Shown here piece by piece: positions 22,901 through 34,467 of a stretch of DNA of 64,000 bases. Under the pieces are notes generated by a model. That model did no database searches and was not told the DNA's origin. It saw only the letters and a list, made by a program, of their open reading frames with translations. The stretch comes from Pyrocephalus nanus. Taxonomy: Eukaryota; Chordata; Aves; Passeriformes; Tyrannidae. The translations under genes and the position numbers were made by a program. The DNA is taken from positions 1,021,501-1,085,500 of the forward strand of contig CM076277.1 in NCBI GenBank assembly GCA_038380795.1, given 5' to 3'. The stretch's first letter is position 1; every line of letters begins with the position of its first letter.

Positions 22901-25900
22901 GTCACCTCCTCCTGTCACACGTTGTGCAGTGGCTCTTTGACTCAGCGGACTCTGAGGGCACTGGCATCTCTGAGTCTTCCAGCCCTGGGCTGGTGGAGGA
23001 TATGAAGACTTCGAGACAGGCTCCATCAGTCCCAAGAACAAGATGGTCACCTCAGCAGCTCAGCACCCTGAGTCCTGTGTGATGGGGCATTTGTGTCATT
23101 GTTCTGCTTTGTCTGTTAACATTTGTGTGTGTGTCCTGGTCCTCAGGGTCCCCGTGGCCACACAAGCTGAAATGATGGGCTGTTTTGAGGGAGGTGGATA
23201 GTGGAGGAGCTCAGGCGAGGTGCTCAGAGGAGCCCCTGGCTAAGGCTGCAGGTGATGGTCCCAGCCACGCTGCTCTTTATGCCCAGGGACAAAGGCTTTA
23301 CTTGTCTGTGCCCCCCATCATGGATGGTGAGAAGGAATCCAGATGTACTGAGTCTTCCAAGACTCTGGAAAGGCATCCTTCTGGGACAGCATACCCCAGA
23401 ATGCCTTTATTCAGCCTATCCCAAACCCTTCTGCTATGGTATGGCACTGCTTGCAGCCACCTGCAAGGCCCCCAGGGCATGTGGGCACGGAGCCCCAAAC
23501 CGTAGGGCTGCCCCACAGGAACAAGCAGAGAGGGATGCCACCATCCCTAGGCCAAGGAGGAAGCATCCCTCCGCTCTGGCAAGCAGGGTGAAGGCTTCAG
23601 GGCCTTCACAGCGGCTGGGCTGCCATGCTGTGACCAGGCCTGGTGTTAAAAGGTGGGTATCAGGTGACTGACTGACACAGAGGCTGAAGAGAGATCCCAA
23701 AGGCAAGCAGGGAGCTGGGACAGCCCTGGACAAGGCACAGCTCCTGGGAAGGGGATGGGGTAGGTGATGGCTTTCTCTCTGCAAGCATGGGGGAGGAGAG
23801 GGAAGGCTGAGAGAAGACAGTTTCATGCCTTACACAGAGGGCCAGAAGCACGGGATGTTTGTGATACTCTCAGTCAATCCAGGCAGAGGAAGATGATGAT
23901 CACAGGGAATTACGGAAAATTGAAGAGTTCTGTGCCCTTCATAAAACCCGAGGAGCTGAGTGGCACCTTTCAATGAGTGCAGAAATCAGCACAGAAAATT
24001 CATGGCTCTTGTGAATCTGAAGAGGCAACATCGCCAGGGCTAATAGATTCCTGATAGGAAACGAGGTCTTTCAGAGACCTTGTTCAGACTATTCAGAGAT
24101 GGGGGAAAACCCAGAAAGCCACCAGAAGGGCACAGAATGAACCCTAAACTGATCAGGGTTCACTCCCAAAAGGCAAACACAAAAACTGGCTCATGGAGCA
24201 TGGGTTGCCCTGATGCTCTTGACCTGACAGAGGACCTGGTCATTCCAGGACAGAACACAGGCTCAGAGTTTGCAAACAGCAGCACACAGGTCTTCAGGGA
24301 ATGGAGTCAGAGTGATGAGTGAGAAATGACTAGCAAGGCTGAGAGGAGGCCTCCCTTTGTAAGGAGCTGCCCAGGGTGGGGAGGAAGGAGCTAAATCAGC
24401 TTTCACTTGCAGGAGGGCTCTGGAGGGGCAATGTGCACTGCAGCAGCAGCACAGGGGGGTGAGAGAAGGACAGTGTCCCTTCTCCAGTCACTGCTGGGGT
24501 CAAGGAGAGCCGAAGGAAGACCGTAATTTGGCAATAAAACTTGTGCTGCCTCCACCCTCTCTTCTGCTCCCCCAAATCAATTCCTGCCCTGGTTGTACCT
24601 GCACCATCTGAGACAGGGAAAGAGAGGGCATGTTTTAGAGGATTCAGAATCTTCAGCAAGAGGAGGTTTCTCCAGTGTCCACTGGCACTGTCATCAGCCC
24701 TGAGGTGCTTCACAGGGAATAGTCCATTCAGGAGAGCACAGCAGGGCCCAGGGTCTCCACTGATGATCTTTGATCTAAGAGAAACCATCAAAGACCATGA
24801 TCAGCCTGTAAGAATTTTGGGGAAAAGTGAGGATAGATGAGGTGAAGTAATGGAAAGAATGTCCTCTGTAAATAATGTCTAGGATGGTGATGGATACAGT
24901 AAGATGCTGGACTTGGCTCTGAGCAATCACTGAAAAACACCAATTACATCAGTGTGAGGTAGTTGCCTGATGTCATCAAGACCACCAGGACCCCCAAATC
25001 GTACTGTGCAAGGGGGGCTGTGCTCTGTTGCTGCTGCTGAAGGGCTCTCTGTGGCCCTGGGGTCACAGGCAGAGTGAGGCAGGTTCACCCCAGGGCTGCG
25101 AGGGGGGAGGACCTGAAGAAGGTCCCCTGCAAGTCCTGGACCTCTCCTGGCTGGTGATTGACTGAGGGCTGGATTAAGAGGCAGCAAAGGAGTCAGAGAG
25201 GGCATGATGGAGCTGGGGCATGAACCCTGAGCTCTGTGTATTACCAACACATGCCGCCCACTGCCCGAGGTGCTGCCCTGCCATCCTCACAGCCACCTTT
25301 TTGGGTTGCCATAGCTGGGGGCAGTCCCTGCCAGGATTGTCACTTTGCTGAAGCATTTAAGATGAAGGATCTGTCAACTTACAAGGCTACCTGGCAGCAG
25401 AGTGGCCATGCGCTCTTCTAGCAGCTACTGCTGCCTGAGAAGGGAGAACAGGGAATGTAACTGCCTCAAAAATGCAGTGGGCAGAGGGGGGTGGTGAGTC
25501 TTGTGGCACTGTGGGCAGTGGTAGATTTCTGTAGGAGTCTGTGAAATGTCTGCCTGCCCCATCTGCATGGCTGCAGATGGGACTCAGTGTTGGAGGAGCC
25601 TCTGTCCTCTCCTCCCAGGCTCGGGAAGGTTCTGCTCACCCATTCCTGATGCCCTCACTCAGGATCCCACTGCCCCATATGAGCCTTATCCACCACTTCA
25701 GTGCTAAGATGGTCTCCAGTTCATTTGAGTCTTTCTTTATATCTAAACTTTGGTCTCCCAGGGGCACAAATACTACCAGCACATTTGGCATTAACCCAAG
25801 GAACAGTGCTGGATGGACTTGACACTGGTTCCCTTCCGAAGCTCAACCTAACTCTGGGATTTGGGAGATGAACCATAACTTGCACTGCAGCCAGCCTCTC

Positions 25901-25974
25901 CCAGCTGCCTCCCACTCAGCTTCTCCACACCTGTTCCTCCAGTCTTGCTTTTATCCCCAGTACACTCTGGGCAA
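19977..25974. other. 6-kb repeat-free unique non-coding stretch
   Basis: No CR1 and no other repeat recognised. A minus-strand frame at 20429-21307 (292 codons) is among the longest in the window but has no domain. A short frame at about 23876-24010 (+) is unusually acidic. AATAAA near 21295 has no gene assigned to it. GTGTGTGTGT occurs near 23123. Confidence 0.5.
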
Positions 25975-26045
25975 CAGTTATTTGGAAGCAAAATGTTAAC
26001 AAACAATGGGGAAATATTTTCCTCTTTGGGAGTTAAATAAGCCCA
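25975..26045. promoter_or_regulatory. candidate FOX/SOX-type element
   Basis: TGTTAACAAACAATGG at 25994-26009 joins a forkhead-type core (GTTAACAAACA) with a SOX-type core (AACAATGG). It sits in a short AT-rich island within GC-richer DNA. The motif match is direct; function is inference. Confidence 0.25.
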
Positions 26046-26835
26046 TGAACTTCATTCTTGGGTCTTCGCTGACTCCTGACCTCGAGTGAGCTGTGGAGCC
26101 CCAGCCCTGCCTGGTGAGACCCCAAAAGAGCCTGGAACTGGCAGGGTAGGAGTGAAAAGAGGGTGTCCCCCACCAATGCCTTCAGCATCTTCCCAGCTTC
26201 CCTGACACATCCCTGTTCTACGTCGGTCACTGGGCATTCCTTACCTGTGTGGATCAGAGTGACATTTCTTGGTTTCTCATATGAGGCTCTTAGGAGTTGT
26301 ATTGCTGTGTTTGTGTACCTGTGTTGACATGTGGGGGGTGGGCAGCTTCATCCCATCACATCAAAGCTGCCAAAAGTCCGTCCAACCCTTGAGCAGAGGA
26401 ACGTTTCTTCCTGGGTGTCATCATCCACAGCTGCAAGTGCCAGTGCCACCTTCTCTGCAGGGCTTGAGTCCTGCCATCCTGACACCTGCCCCTGTGGGTC
26501 CCCAGGGCATTCCCTGCATGGAGGCTTGTGTGGCAAGGCTAGAGGATGGCACCTGTCCTTTGGCCCTTGGGGTAGGCCCAGAGCACTACAGGAGGCTCAG
26601 TGAGGGCTGATCCCATCACAGCCATGCCTGCCCAGTTCCCTGCTCTGCACTGTGACCTGAGGGCCTGTCTGGCTCTAGCCCTGACCTGCTACCCTGCCTG
26701 GGTTTGCTGGGTGGGCACTGGGCTGTGCCTGACCCTGTTTACCAGCACAACACCTGGCTGATCCTGGCCCTGGCTCCCTGACTCACCTGCCCAGTTTGGC
26801 TTTGGACCTCTGTCATCACCAGTGACTTACCTGAC
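26046..26835. other. unique non-coding DNA
   Basis: GC-rich with no recognised gene or repeat. Confidence 0.5.
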
Positions 26836-27110
26836 CATAGAATCATAGAGTCATGGAATCACTGAGGTTGGAAAAGACCTCTGAGATCACTGAGTCCAAC
26901 CATCAACCCAGCACCAACACCATCTTCACCACTAAACCATGCCTCAAGTGCCACATCCACTGGGTTCTGGAACAATTTCAGGGGTGGTAAATCCACCGCT
27001 GCCCTGGGCAGCTGTTCCAGTGCCTGACCACTCTTTCAGTGAAGCATTATTTTCCCTAATATCTGATACAAACCTCCCCTGGCACAACTTGAGGCTGTTT
27101 CATCTTGTGA
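26836..27110 (-). repeat. CR1 LINE fragment, 3' end (minus strand)
   Basis: Reversed 3' end with repeated terminal octamers (CATAGAATCATAGAGTCATG). It continues through CACTAAACCATGCCTCAAGT, CCACCGCTGCCCTGGGCAG and CCCTAATATCTGATACAAAC to CCCCTGGCACAACTTGAGGC. It shares the 3' UTR type of the copies at 7617 and 9621. Confidence 0.95.
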
Positions 27111-27532
27111 TGGTGACTCTGGGTTGAATCTGCCAGCCCTACTCCCCTGCCCAGAAAACCTGGGACAGACCCCACTGACAAGCCCCTTCCCCACCAACCA
27201 TGTCCCCCTGCCCTCGCTGTACCCCAGCTGGCATTACCACACTGAAAAGGGTATTTTCCTTTGACCTGTAGTGCAGAATGAATAGAGCAGTGAGCCAAAG
27301 CCTTCCTCTATATATACCAGATGAACAAAATATGGCTTGGAGCACCTTGGCTCGGAATTCCTGCTCTGCTTCTGGTTGGATTTGCAGCCTGGGGAAGGCA
27401 TGCTTGGGCTAGCATGGCCATCCCTTGCACCTGCCTATCAAAGACTGGGGACAGGGAAGCACACAGTGACCTCCTCCATCCATGCACAACAACCAACACT
27501 GTCCTAGACTGTGGGCTCAAGGCACTGTACAT
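27111..27532. other. unique non-coding DNA
   Basis: Could include strongly decayed CR1 body next to the preceding copy, but I cannot align it by eye. No gene. Confidence 0.45.
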
Positions 27533-27685
27533 GCTTCCCATCCCTGGAAGTGTTCAAGGCCAGGATGGATGGGACTTGGAGCAATCTGATTTAGTAGGAG
27601 GTGTCCCTGCCCATGGCAGGGGTTAGAATGAAATGAGCTTTAGGGTCTCTCCCAACCCAAACCATTAAGTGACTGTTTCTATGAT
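27533..27685 (+). repeat. CR1 LINE fragment, short 3' end
   Basis: Only the last ~150 bp of the 3' UTR: CATCCCTGGAAGTGTTCAAG, GTGTCCCTGCCCATGGCAGG, CCAACCCAAACCATTAAGTG, then TTTCTATGAT. Strongly 5'-truncated. Confidence 0.94.
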
Positions 27686-29094
27686 ACACCTGATGTGGAA
27701 AGAGCAGGTACCACTCCGAGGAGTGGAATTAGGAATACCTGTGTTAGAGGTATTGAGGAAAGGAACTTAAAAGCTTGAGGCTTTGGTGCCAGAAGAGTCT
27801 GTGGCCAGCAGAGGATGCCTGGGGAGGTGTTGGGAACACAGTAAACCAAACCTCCTTCTCCAGCTGACATATGGAGGTGGCACTGCTTGTCCAGAGACTG
27901 CTGAGGCTATGTGCAGATCACCATCTTGGATGTTTGACTGTCCCCATCCTGAATTCCTTTATTCTCCACAGTTCCCTCTCACATTTGTATGGATAGATCC
28001 TGCCTTTTGCATATTTTAAACCCTCTGTATGGCATTATCTCTGCATGATTAGCTCCTGTGCTGTGAGACAGCTAGTGCTGCCTTGTGCCTCTGTCCCCTC
28101 AGCTCCCCATCTGTGCCCCAAGGACCCCACAGGAGCAGGTCCCAGCCACCAACAGCCTGTGACTTTTCTAATGAGACAGTTCCCTTCCATTACTTTTTTC
28201 CCAAAACAAAGCCTTTGTGTCACTGGATCTTTGAAGATACACAAAGGCATGGGATGGTCCATGGTCTGGTTTGTGCCCACACCTGGGAAGTACAGGATGG
28301 TTTCCCATGGGAGGTGCCAGAGTCATGCTCAGCCCTTCCCAGCCCACCTCCCTGTGCCCCCAGCCCCTTTTCTCCCAGTCTGCTCCCGCTTTTGCTCTGG
28401 GAAGTCCAGGCCTGGATTATATTGCAGCTGACTGGGCAAACCCCTTCCAAACTGGCTGAAGTGAAGTGAGCTATGTGTGACAGGAACCTGGACTGAGGAA
28501 CAGCTCCATCCTCTCCACAGCCAATTTACAGCTTGTCAGAGCCATTTCCAGTTGTCTTCCTGCGGCAGGCACCTTGTCCTGCAATATGATAGCGGCCAAA
28601 AAAATGATGAATAATGAAATTGGGTTTCTCCATTAACTCCTTGTCTCAGGTACGTGCTCACATGCAGAGCACAGGGATCCCGTGTGACTCCACAGGCAAC
28701 GGCTGCAGCAGGAGCAGCTCCAGGGATGTGATGGGAGGTGAATCACCAGTCAGACAGACCCAGGCAGAGAACTGCCAGGGAGCACATGGCTGGATAAACA
28801 GAGGTGCAGGAGCTGAGCAGAGGGTGGAAAAGCATTAAAAAGCCTTTCATGGTTCAGCTGTAGTGCAATAAATAAGACTCTCACTGAGCGCAGAGAGTAC
28901 ATCTCCATCTGCAGGAGCCGAGGAAGGCACTGTGGGTAGCACCTGTACGAGGGGACTATGTGGTCTCTGATTAATCCAGCCAAAAAGTCCTCTGTACTGT
29001 CAAAGCAGGTGGCACTGAACTGTGAGCTCAGGTGGGCAGGGAAAGGCAGGAGCTCAGCTCTTCACAGCCAGAAATTCTGCTACTGTTCTTCCAC
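27686..29094. other. unique non-coding DNA
   Basis: No gene. Two AT-richer patches, at about 28590-28640 and 28830-28885 (with GCAATAAATAAG), could be regulatory but have no decisive motif. Confidence 0.45.
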
Positions 29095-30175
29095 TTCTGA
29101 GATTTTTGTTCTTAAAATTGAGCCTTTTCACCGAGAATCATAAAATGGATATTTCCAGGCTGAGAACAATTCAGATCACACAAAGTTTTTAATTTCTTTT
29201 TATACTTTTCCCAGGGATTAGAGAAACTGGCCATTTTTAGTGAAAATATTTATAATATTTTGCAAATCTGTTGTGAAAACAGGATAACTGTCACACTCAC
29301 AATGAGGGATGAGGAGCCTGACAAAGAGAAGTTCGCTGTTCCGCTGCACGTTAGTCACCCTTTGAGTGGAAAAAAGGGATGTACACAGTTGTAAGGGCAA
29401 GCAGAGGAATAAATCTATAGAATCAGAGCACTTTATGAATGGACAGGTAAGGAAGGGGAGAAATAGGGTGGAATTGGGGCAAAATTTATGAAAAAAATTT
29501 CACTGAGGAAACAACAATTACTCTTAACATTATTTTACTTTCAAGCCTTTAATTTTCACCGTTGTTGTTATTTTGATACTGGTCCAGCATACACATCACA
29601 TCCAAAGCCACAGCACCATGTGTACAACCACCACTGATACATTCTAACAAAATTTTTCCATAGTGAAATGTTTTGACACTTTGAACAAGACGGGAAGACA
29701 AGCACACAGCATGCTAATAAGAGGACCAGCAGCTTTCAATATATTCTATAATGATTTTCAACTAACACAAAGCTATTGTGTCAAAGTATTTCATTAAAAC
29801 ACAAAGAAATACTTTGATCCGGAAAATAAGATGTTTCAATCAACACTAAGTAAAAGCTGTTCAGAATGTTGTAAAACAAATACAATAATGGGAATAAACT
29901 AATGGAAGAGCTTGAATCATCTGCCCCACTGTGTGCCTGGTGCGTGTTGCACAGGGCTGAAGGGTGATAGAAATGTAAACAAATATGATTTGTGTCCATG
30001 GGAAAGCGATGGAATGAGTATTTATTTTAAATTTTGAGCATTTTATTTCAAAACAAATTTGCACTTTTGTTTTCCAAATTATATTTATTCTGGAAATGCT
30101 CTTTTGATGGGACAGTTTTTTCCCCTTAGCTAGGATTGGTGCAGGTTTCAAAATGTGACCGTTTCTTATTATATG
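29095..30175. promoter_or_regulatory. 1.1-kb AT-rich non-repetitive block, candidate regulatory or ancient element
   Basis: This is the longest AT-rich stretch in the window. It has many TAAT/ATTA cores, TTTATAATATTTTGCAAATC near 29250 and long A/T runs. No microsatellite or CR1 accounts for it. Reading frames are very short, arguing against coding sequence. It may be a cluster of conserved elements, the decayed remnant of an old transposon, or a local composition change. Confidence 0.3.
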
Positions 30176-30508
30176 CAGTTTCCAAGTCTCAGCCACTGGT
30201 AGGTACACCTGGATGCCATCCCCCTTGCTATCCTTTCCTGTCCCTTGCCTGCTGGTGGCCAGAGGAGTCAAGGATGTCCCTTCCTGCCAGCATTGCTGTG
30301 ACAATGTTGTGACACCATGTCCTGAGCATGTGCCCATGACTGTGACTGGCTGCCACCACCTTGCTTGCCACTGCCCCATAGAGGCTGAAGGTGGGAGTCC
30401 CTTCTCTACCTCGAGGCTCCCCCTCTTTGCAAGGGTGGCAGAAACATAGAGATGGAGCAGGTGCTGTCCCAGCACCGGAGCCGGAGCTGTTGGGAGCACT
30501 GGGATTCT
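30176..30508. other. unique non-coding DNA
   Basis: GC-richer spacer with no recognised feature. Confidence 0.45.
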
Positions 30509-30592
30509 CCATGGGCCCATGGCAAGAGGTGGTGGAAAAAGATGGTCTTTCAGGTCCCTTCCAACCCAAACCATTCTGGAATTCTGGGATTC
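30509..30592 (+). repeat. CR1 LINE fragment, terminal ~85 bp
   Basis: Begins near CCATGGGCCCATGGCAAGAG and ends CCAACCCAAACCATTCTGG plus AATTCTGGGATTC. The same terminal variant, CCATTCTGGAATTCTGGG, ends the copy at 51881-52033. Confidence 0.9.
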
Positions 30593-31944
30593 CCAGGACA
30601 CAGGGTCACAGCATCACTGAGTACTTGTTTCCCCGGAAGACGTAGCTCTGTCACTCTCCCCATCCCAAGCAATGGCCACTGGTTCCTGTCCCAGCACCTG
30701 CAGCACTGGCAGAAGAGATGCCTTGCTGGTGCACTCTGCACTACACTGTCCCCAGGGCTGTCCTGCCAGGGCTTTCCTGGCCAGGAGGCAAGCCTGGCAT
30801 TTTTTTATTCCACTGGGTTTTCCATATAAATGCTAAGCAGGTGATCCTGGCAGGTAGACAGAAGCCATCCATCCTCGTGCGGCTGGAATCCATCCATTTC
30901 TTTCTCCTGCTTTTCAGAGTTGTGCCAGAACTTGCTAGTAGCACCTGGAGCTGAGAAAGTGCTGAGATGCTACGAACCTTTGAGGGTTCAGCACTGATGT
31001 CCAGATCACGTGCACAGGGAGAAGTGCTGTACCTCCTGGACATGTGCCCTTTCAGCCCCTCCCCTGCCCTCCACAGGGTGGATGCCAGGCTGATGGAATT
31101 ACCTCTGCACCCCCTCTCTCCCAAGGATCTTGGCAGGCAGCTGCACCCAGAGATGCCAGACCAGAGCACCCTTCACCACCCACCTCCACTTGGCAGGGAG
31201 CTCCTGCAGAGGCAGGTGAGGGCACGGTATTTGAAGAGATGTTAAAATAATGAAGTGTCCATTTCCACCTTGGCAAATATGTCTGTGGAGTCCATGTCAC
31301 ACTGCACAGGTGCCTGCACCATGAAGGGCAGGAGAAATTGCCCTGCCCATGGAATATCTCCTGCAAGATCATCCCTGGCTCCATCTGAAGCAGATGGAGA
31401 CAGAAGGGCTGCAGCAGGCAAGCTCCAGGTACACAGTCAAGCCAAAGCAACTGCATTCCAGCTGGGTGACCTCAGCTCCAGGGAAGTCCTGGTGCCCCCT
31501 TAGTGCCCTTGGAGGATGGAGAAGACCCCGAGCTGTGCCTGAAGCACCATGAATGGGGCCTGCTTGGGTGCCCCAGTGCAAAGCACTGTTTGACTCAGCT
31601 GCTCCCTAAGTCACTCCTGTCTTACTGCTCACCTGGAGGCCCCCACACCCCAGTGGCACCTCTGCAAACATCAGTGGGCTCTGGGCCAGGCTCTGCTTCT
31701 CTGTGAGGAGCTCAGGAGGGACTCTGGGCTGTGATGGAGCTCCTGCCATTCATGCACCCAGTCTTGCCCAGGTAGCAGCAGTCTCCAGGAAATGGACAGA
31801 TTCTCAGTAAAGGAGAATAAGTGACTGTCAGGGAAAAGTACATCCGTCACTAACAATGGCAGGATAATTTAGAAAAATCTTTTTTTCACCATTTCACGTT
31901 ATTCTCTCATTCATTTCAATGCTTTGAACACAGAATGTGAATTT
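30593..31944. other. unique non-coding DNA
   Basis: No gene or repeat recognised. Confidence 0.5.
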
Positions 31945-32087
31945 CATAGAGCAATGGGATCATGGAAGGTTTGGGTTGGAAGGGACCTTAAAGCTCATTT
32001 AATTCCATCCCCCTGCCATGGGCAGGGATACCTTCCATTAGACAAGTTGCTCCACACTCCATCCAACCTGGCCTTGCACACTCCAGA
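31945..32087 (-). repeat. CR1 LINE fragment (minus strand)
   Basis: Reversed 3' end: CATAGAGCAATGGGATCATG, GGTTTGGGTTGGAAGGGACC, CCCCCTGCCATGGGCAGGGA, CCATCCAACCTGGCCTTGCA. It stops after ~145 bp. Confidence 0.94.
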
Positions 32088-32478
32088 TTTAAGGGTGTCT
32101 GTGCATTTTAAAAATTCCAAATGAAGGATTTGGTATAAAGGGGAGTGCCAGTCTTATCATAATGCATGCCTGGGCTGGAGTGTCCATGCTGTTAGCCTGT
32201 CCCACATGTCCCTGGCCATAGGCATGTCTGTCCCTCTGCAGCTCAGGAAAAGACAATGTCCCCGAATCATCCTGTAGTGGCCCAGGCAGGACTGGGAGCT
32301 GAGTGTGTTCTCACCTGCTTCCAATACCTGCCACATATGCTGGAGACTCATTGACTTCTCCTCCCGAAACCACCCTTAGCAACCAGTCCTCAGGTTCACA
32401 GTCAATGTTCGGTGTCTTCAGCTCAGGGGCTTCACAACACAGACCTGGTTTCTGGATATTTAATAACCTGCCCATGGA
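32088..32478. other. unique non-coding DNA
   Basis: No recognised feature. Confidence 0.5.
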
Positions 32479-32532
32479 TTTATTTCCATATATTTCCATA
32501 TATTTCCAATAATTTATTTCCATTTATTTACT
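32479..32532. repeat. AT-rich 10-bp tandem repeat
   Basis: TATTTCCATA occurs at 32481 and 32491, then TATTTCCAAT at 32501. Looser TTTATTTCCATTTATTTA sequence follows. The period equals about one helical turn. Confidence 0.85.
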
Positions 32533-32878
32533 TTTCACGCTTGTTGAACCTTCACGAATTTCTCTTTCAAGCAGTTTTCTGATCTCACTCTGTTCCTGTT
32601 CATTCATGGCACCTTCAGCATCCCGTTCAAGGGGTACCACAGCTCTGCCCCCACCCTCAGCCCAGCACCTCTCCTTGGGTTTACCTTGTTGCTCTTGGGT
32701 CCAGAATCTGCAGTTGGAAGGGCAGTAGTGAAATCCCATGACCTGGGGCACAAGTCAGCCCTAGGCATTGAGACAGCACAGTTTTCCCTGCCTCCTACCA
32801 TTACCTTTTTATTCCATCTCCAAAACATGCTCTGTGTGCTTTTTGTGTCTGAAAAATACCCAAAAAAAACCAAACTAA
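32533..32878. other. unique non-coding DNA
   Basis: No recognised feature. A run of seven or more A lies near 32862. Confidence 0.5.
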
Positions 32879-33060
32879 AAATGTGGCATCTCCACGCTGC
32901 AGGGACATAATTAGACTAATAATGATCTGTATTGTAAGTGATGTTAAAAACAAAGCACAGCCATTTCTATTTCTATTAGCCTTTTATAAAGCTTTTATAG
33001 GCTTTTATTAAGCTTATAGTTGGTCTTTTTAGATAACTAACTGTAGGCCCTTGTCTACAG
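32879..33060. promoter_or_regulatory. candidate homeodomain / CDX-like motif cluster
   Basis: ATAATTAG (homeodomain core) near 32909 and ACTAATAATG near 32916 are followed by a 10-12 bp periodic stretch at 32979-33019. In that stretch CTTTTATAAAG, CTTTTATAG and CTTTTATTAAG repeat; each is a T-rich TTTAT core of the kind bound by CDX and posterior HOX proteins. Non-coding and AT-rich. Function is inference from motifs alone. Confidence 0.3.
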
Positions 33061-33640
33061 GATGTTGATGCTGCACCTCTCAACCAGCCATATGCCCCAT
33101 CTTATCCCCAGCTCCTCCTGACAGGGGACACCCCTGCATCCAGCTAACAAAATACTCAGGAACAACACTCCTAGATTTCCCCCCACACTGGTACAAAGCT
33201 AATTACTCTGGGATAGCTCAGTGATCCCATATATTTGCTGCTTCCCAGTCCATGGAAATCTGACTTTTCTTGAGGGAACTCCAACCTGACGCTTACTTGG
33301 AAGCTGCATTTCTTCTCTCCAGTTTAAAGCTCTTTCTTTCTCCGGCTGCCTTTCCCCAAAGAATCCTGTAAAACAGAGAGGCAAAATCTATTTTATCTTT
33401 GTTTTAGCTAGGAAAGGAATTTGGAGATGGGATTTGGAGATTTTAGAAAGGCCAGGATATGCTGAAGGATGAGAGTGGAGCAACTCTCAGGACTAACTGA
33501 AACTAATTGGGTGTGACCACTGTGCACATGAAGGAGAAAAGGTCCCACTGTTAACTGTGGAACACTTTGACCTTCCTAGTTAGAGGATGACTTTACAGCA
33601 TTACACATTAGACCCTTCAAAATAAGTGTATCTTTCAAAG
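33061..33640. other. unique non-coding DNA
   Basis: AT-moderate sequence with no recognised gene or repeat. Confidence 0.5.
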
Positions 33641-33738
33641 AACAACAGAGTGGTTTGGGATGAAAAGGACTTTAAAACTCATCTCATTCCACCCCCAGCC
33701 ACGGACAGGGACACCTTCCACTGGACCAGGTTGCTCAA
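33641..33738 (-). repeat. CR1 LINE fragment, ~100 bp (minus strand)
   Basis: GAGTGGTTTGGGATGAAAAG, then CCACCCCCAGCCACGGACAG, GGACACCTTCCACTGGACCA and GGTTGCTC. The terminal octamers have decayed. Confidence 0.9.
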
Positions 33739-34357
33739 TGACACATCTCCTACTGCCCCCATGTCAGTGCTCTGTACTCCACCTGAGAAAAATAAGGCAT
33801 TAAAGTCCATTTTATAAGAATATCTTCTATGAGGTAACTGGAAAAACTTAAAAGTAAATGTGTTGGGTATGACCTGCCAATCAAACATCTTCTGAGATCA
33901 GCTGAATAACAGATGAAGGGAGGCAACATGATGGCAGAGATAAGCCTGATACCAAGGCTGATTTGCTGGGGTAGAGCACCCCCAAAATGGTCAGATCCCC
34001 TGCCCAGGGTGTGCACTGAGGCTGGTCCAGAACCTGATTCCATTGGGTACCCTGGCCATGCTGGGCAGTCAGTGGGCTGTGCTGGGCAGCCAGAATCTGG
34101 ACAAACTAGAGATTTCTCCACTCTGAACTGGGAAAATCAATCTCCCCAGCCATAACTCAGCTGTAGCTGCCTGCCCACCTCTGCTTGGCTCCAGAGATGA
34201 CAGTTTCATCATTTCTGAACGTTTTGGTTTGAATTCAGTCAGGTTGTAAAAATATTCATTTTATCCCTAGCTCAGATGTAGAAACTGAATGTCACTTAGA
34301 AGAAAAAACCTGGAAATATTCTGTGAGAAAATGCTAAAAAGAGGTTCTGCAAACTTT
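33739..34357. other. unique non-coding DNA
   Basis: No recognised feature before the adenine run. Confidence 0.5.
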
Positions 34358-34467
34358 AAAAAAAAAAAAAAAAAAAAAAAAAGGAGCTGCCCCCCCCAAA
34401 CAAAAACACCAAACAAACAAAAAACACAAACAAACAAAAAACCAAAAATGCACAACAAAACAAAAAT
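34358..34467. repeat. A25 run followed by A-rich (CAAA)n-like tract
   Basis: Twenty-five uninterrupted A at 34358-34382, then a run of eight C (about 34390-34397), then CAAA/CAAAA-type A-rich sequence to about 34467. CR1 does not leave poly(A) tails, so this is either a simple repeat or the tail of another kind of retrocopy. Upstream I recognise no processed gene. Confidence 0.9.

Noticed and set aside
31539..31559. Partial resemblance to an NRSF/REST site (AAGCACCATGAATGGGGCC)
   Set aside because: About six mismatches to the 21-bp consensus, including core positions.
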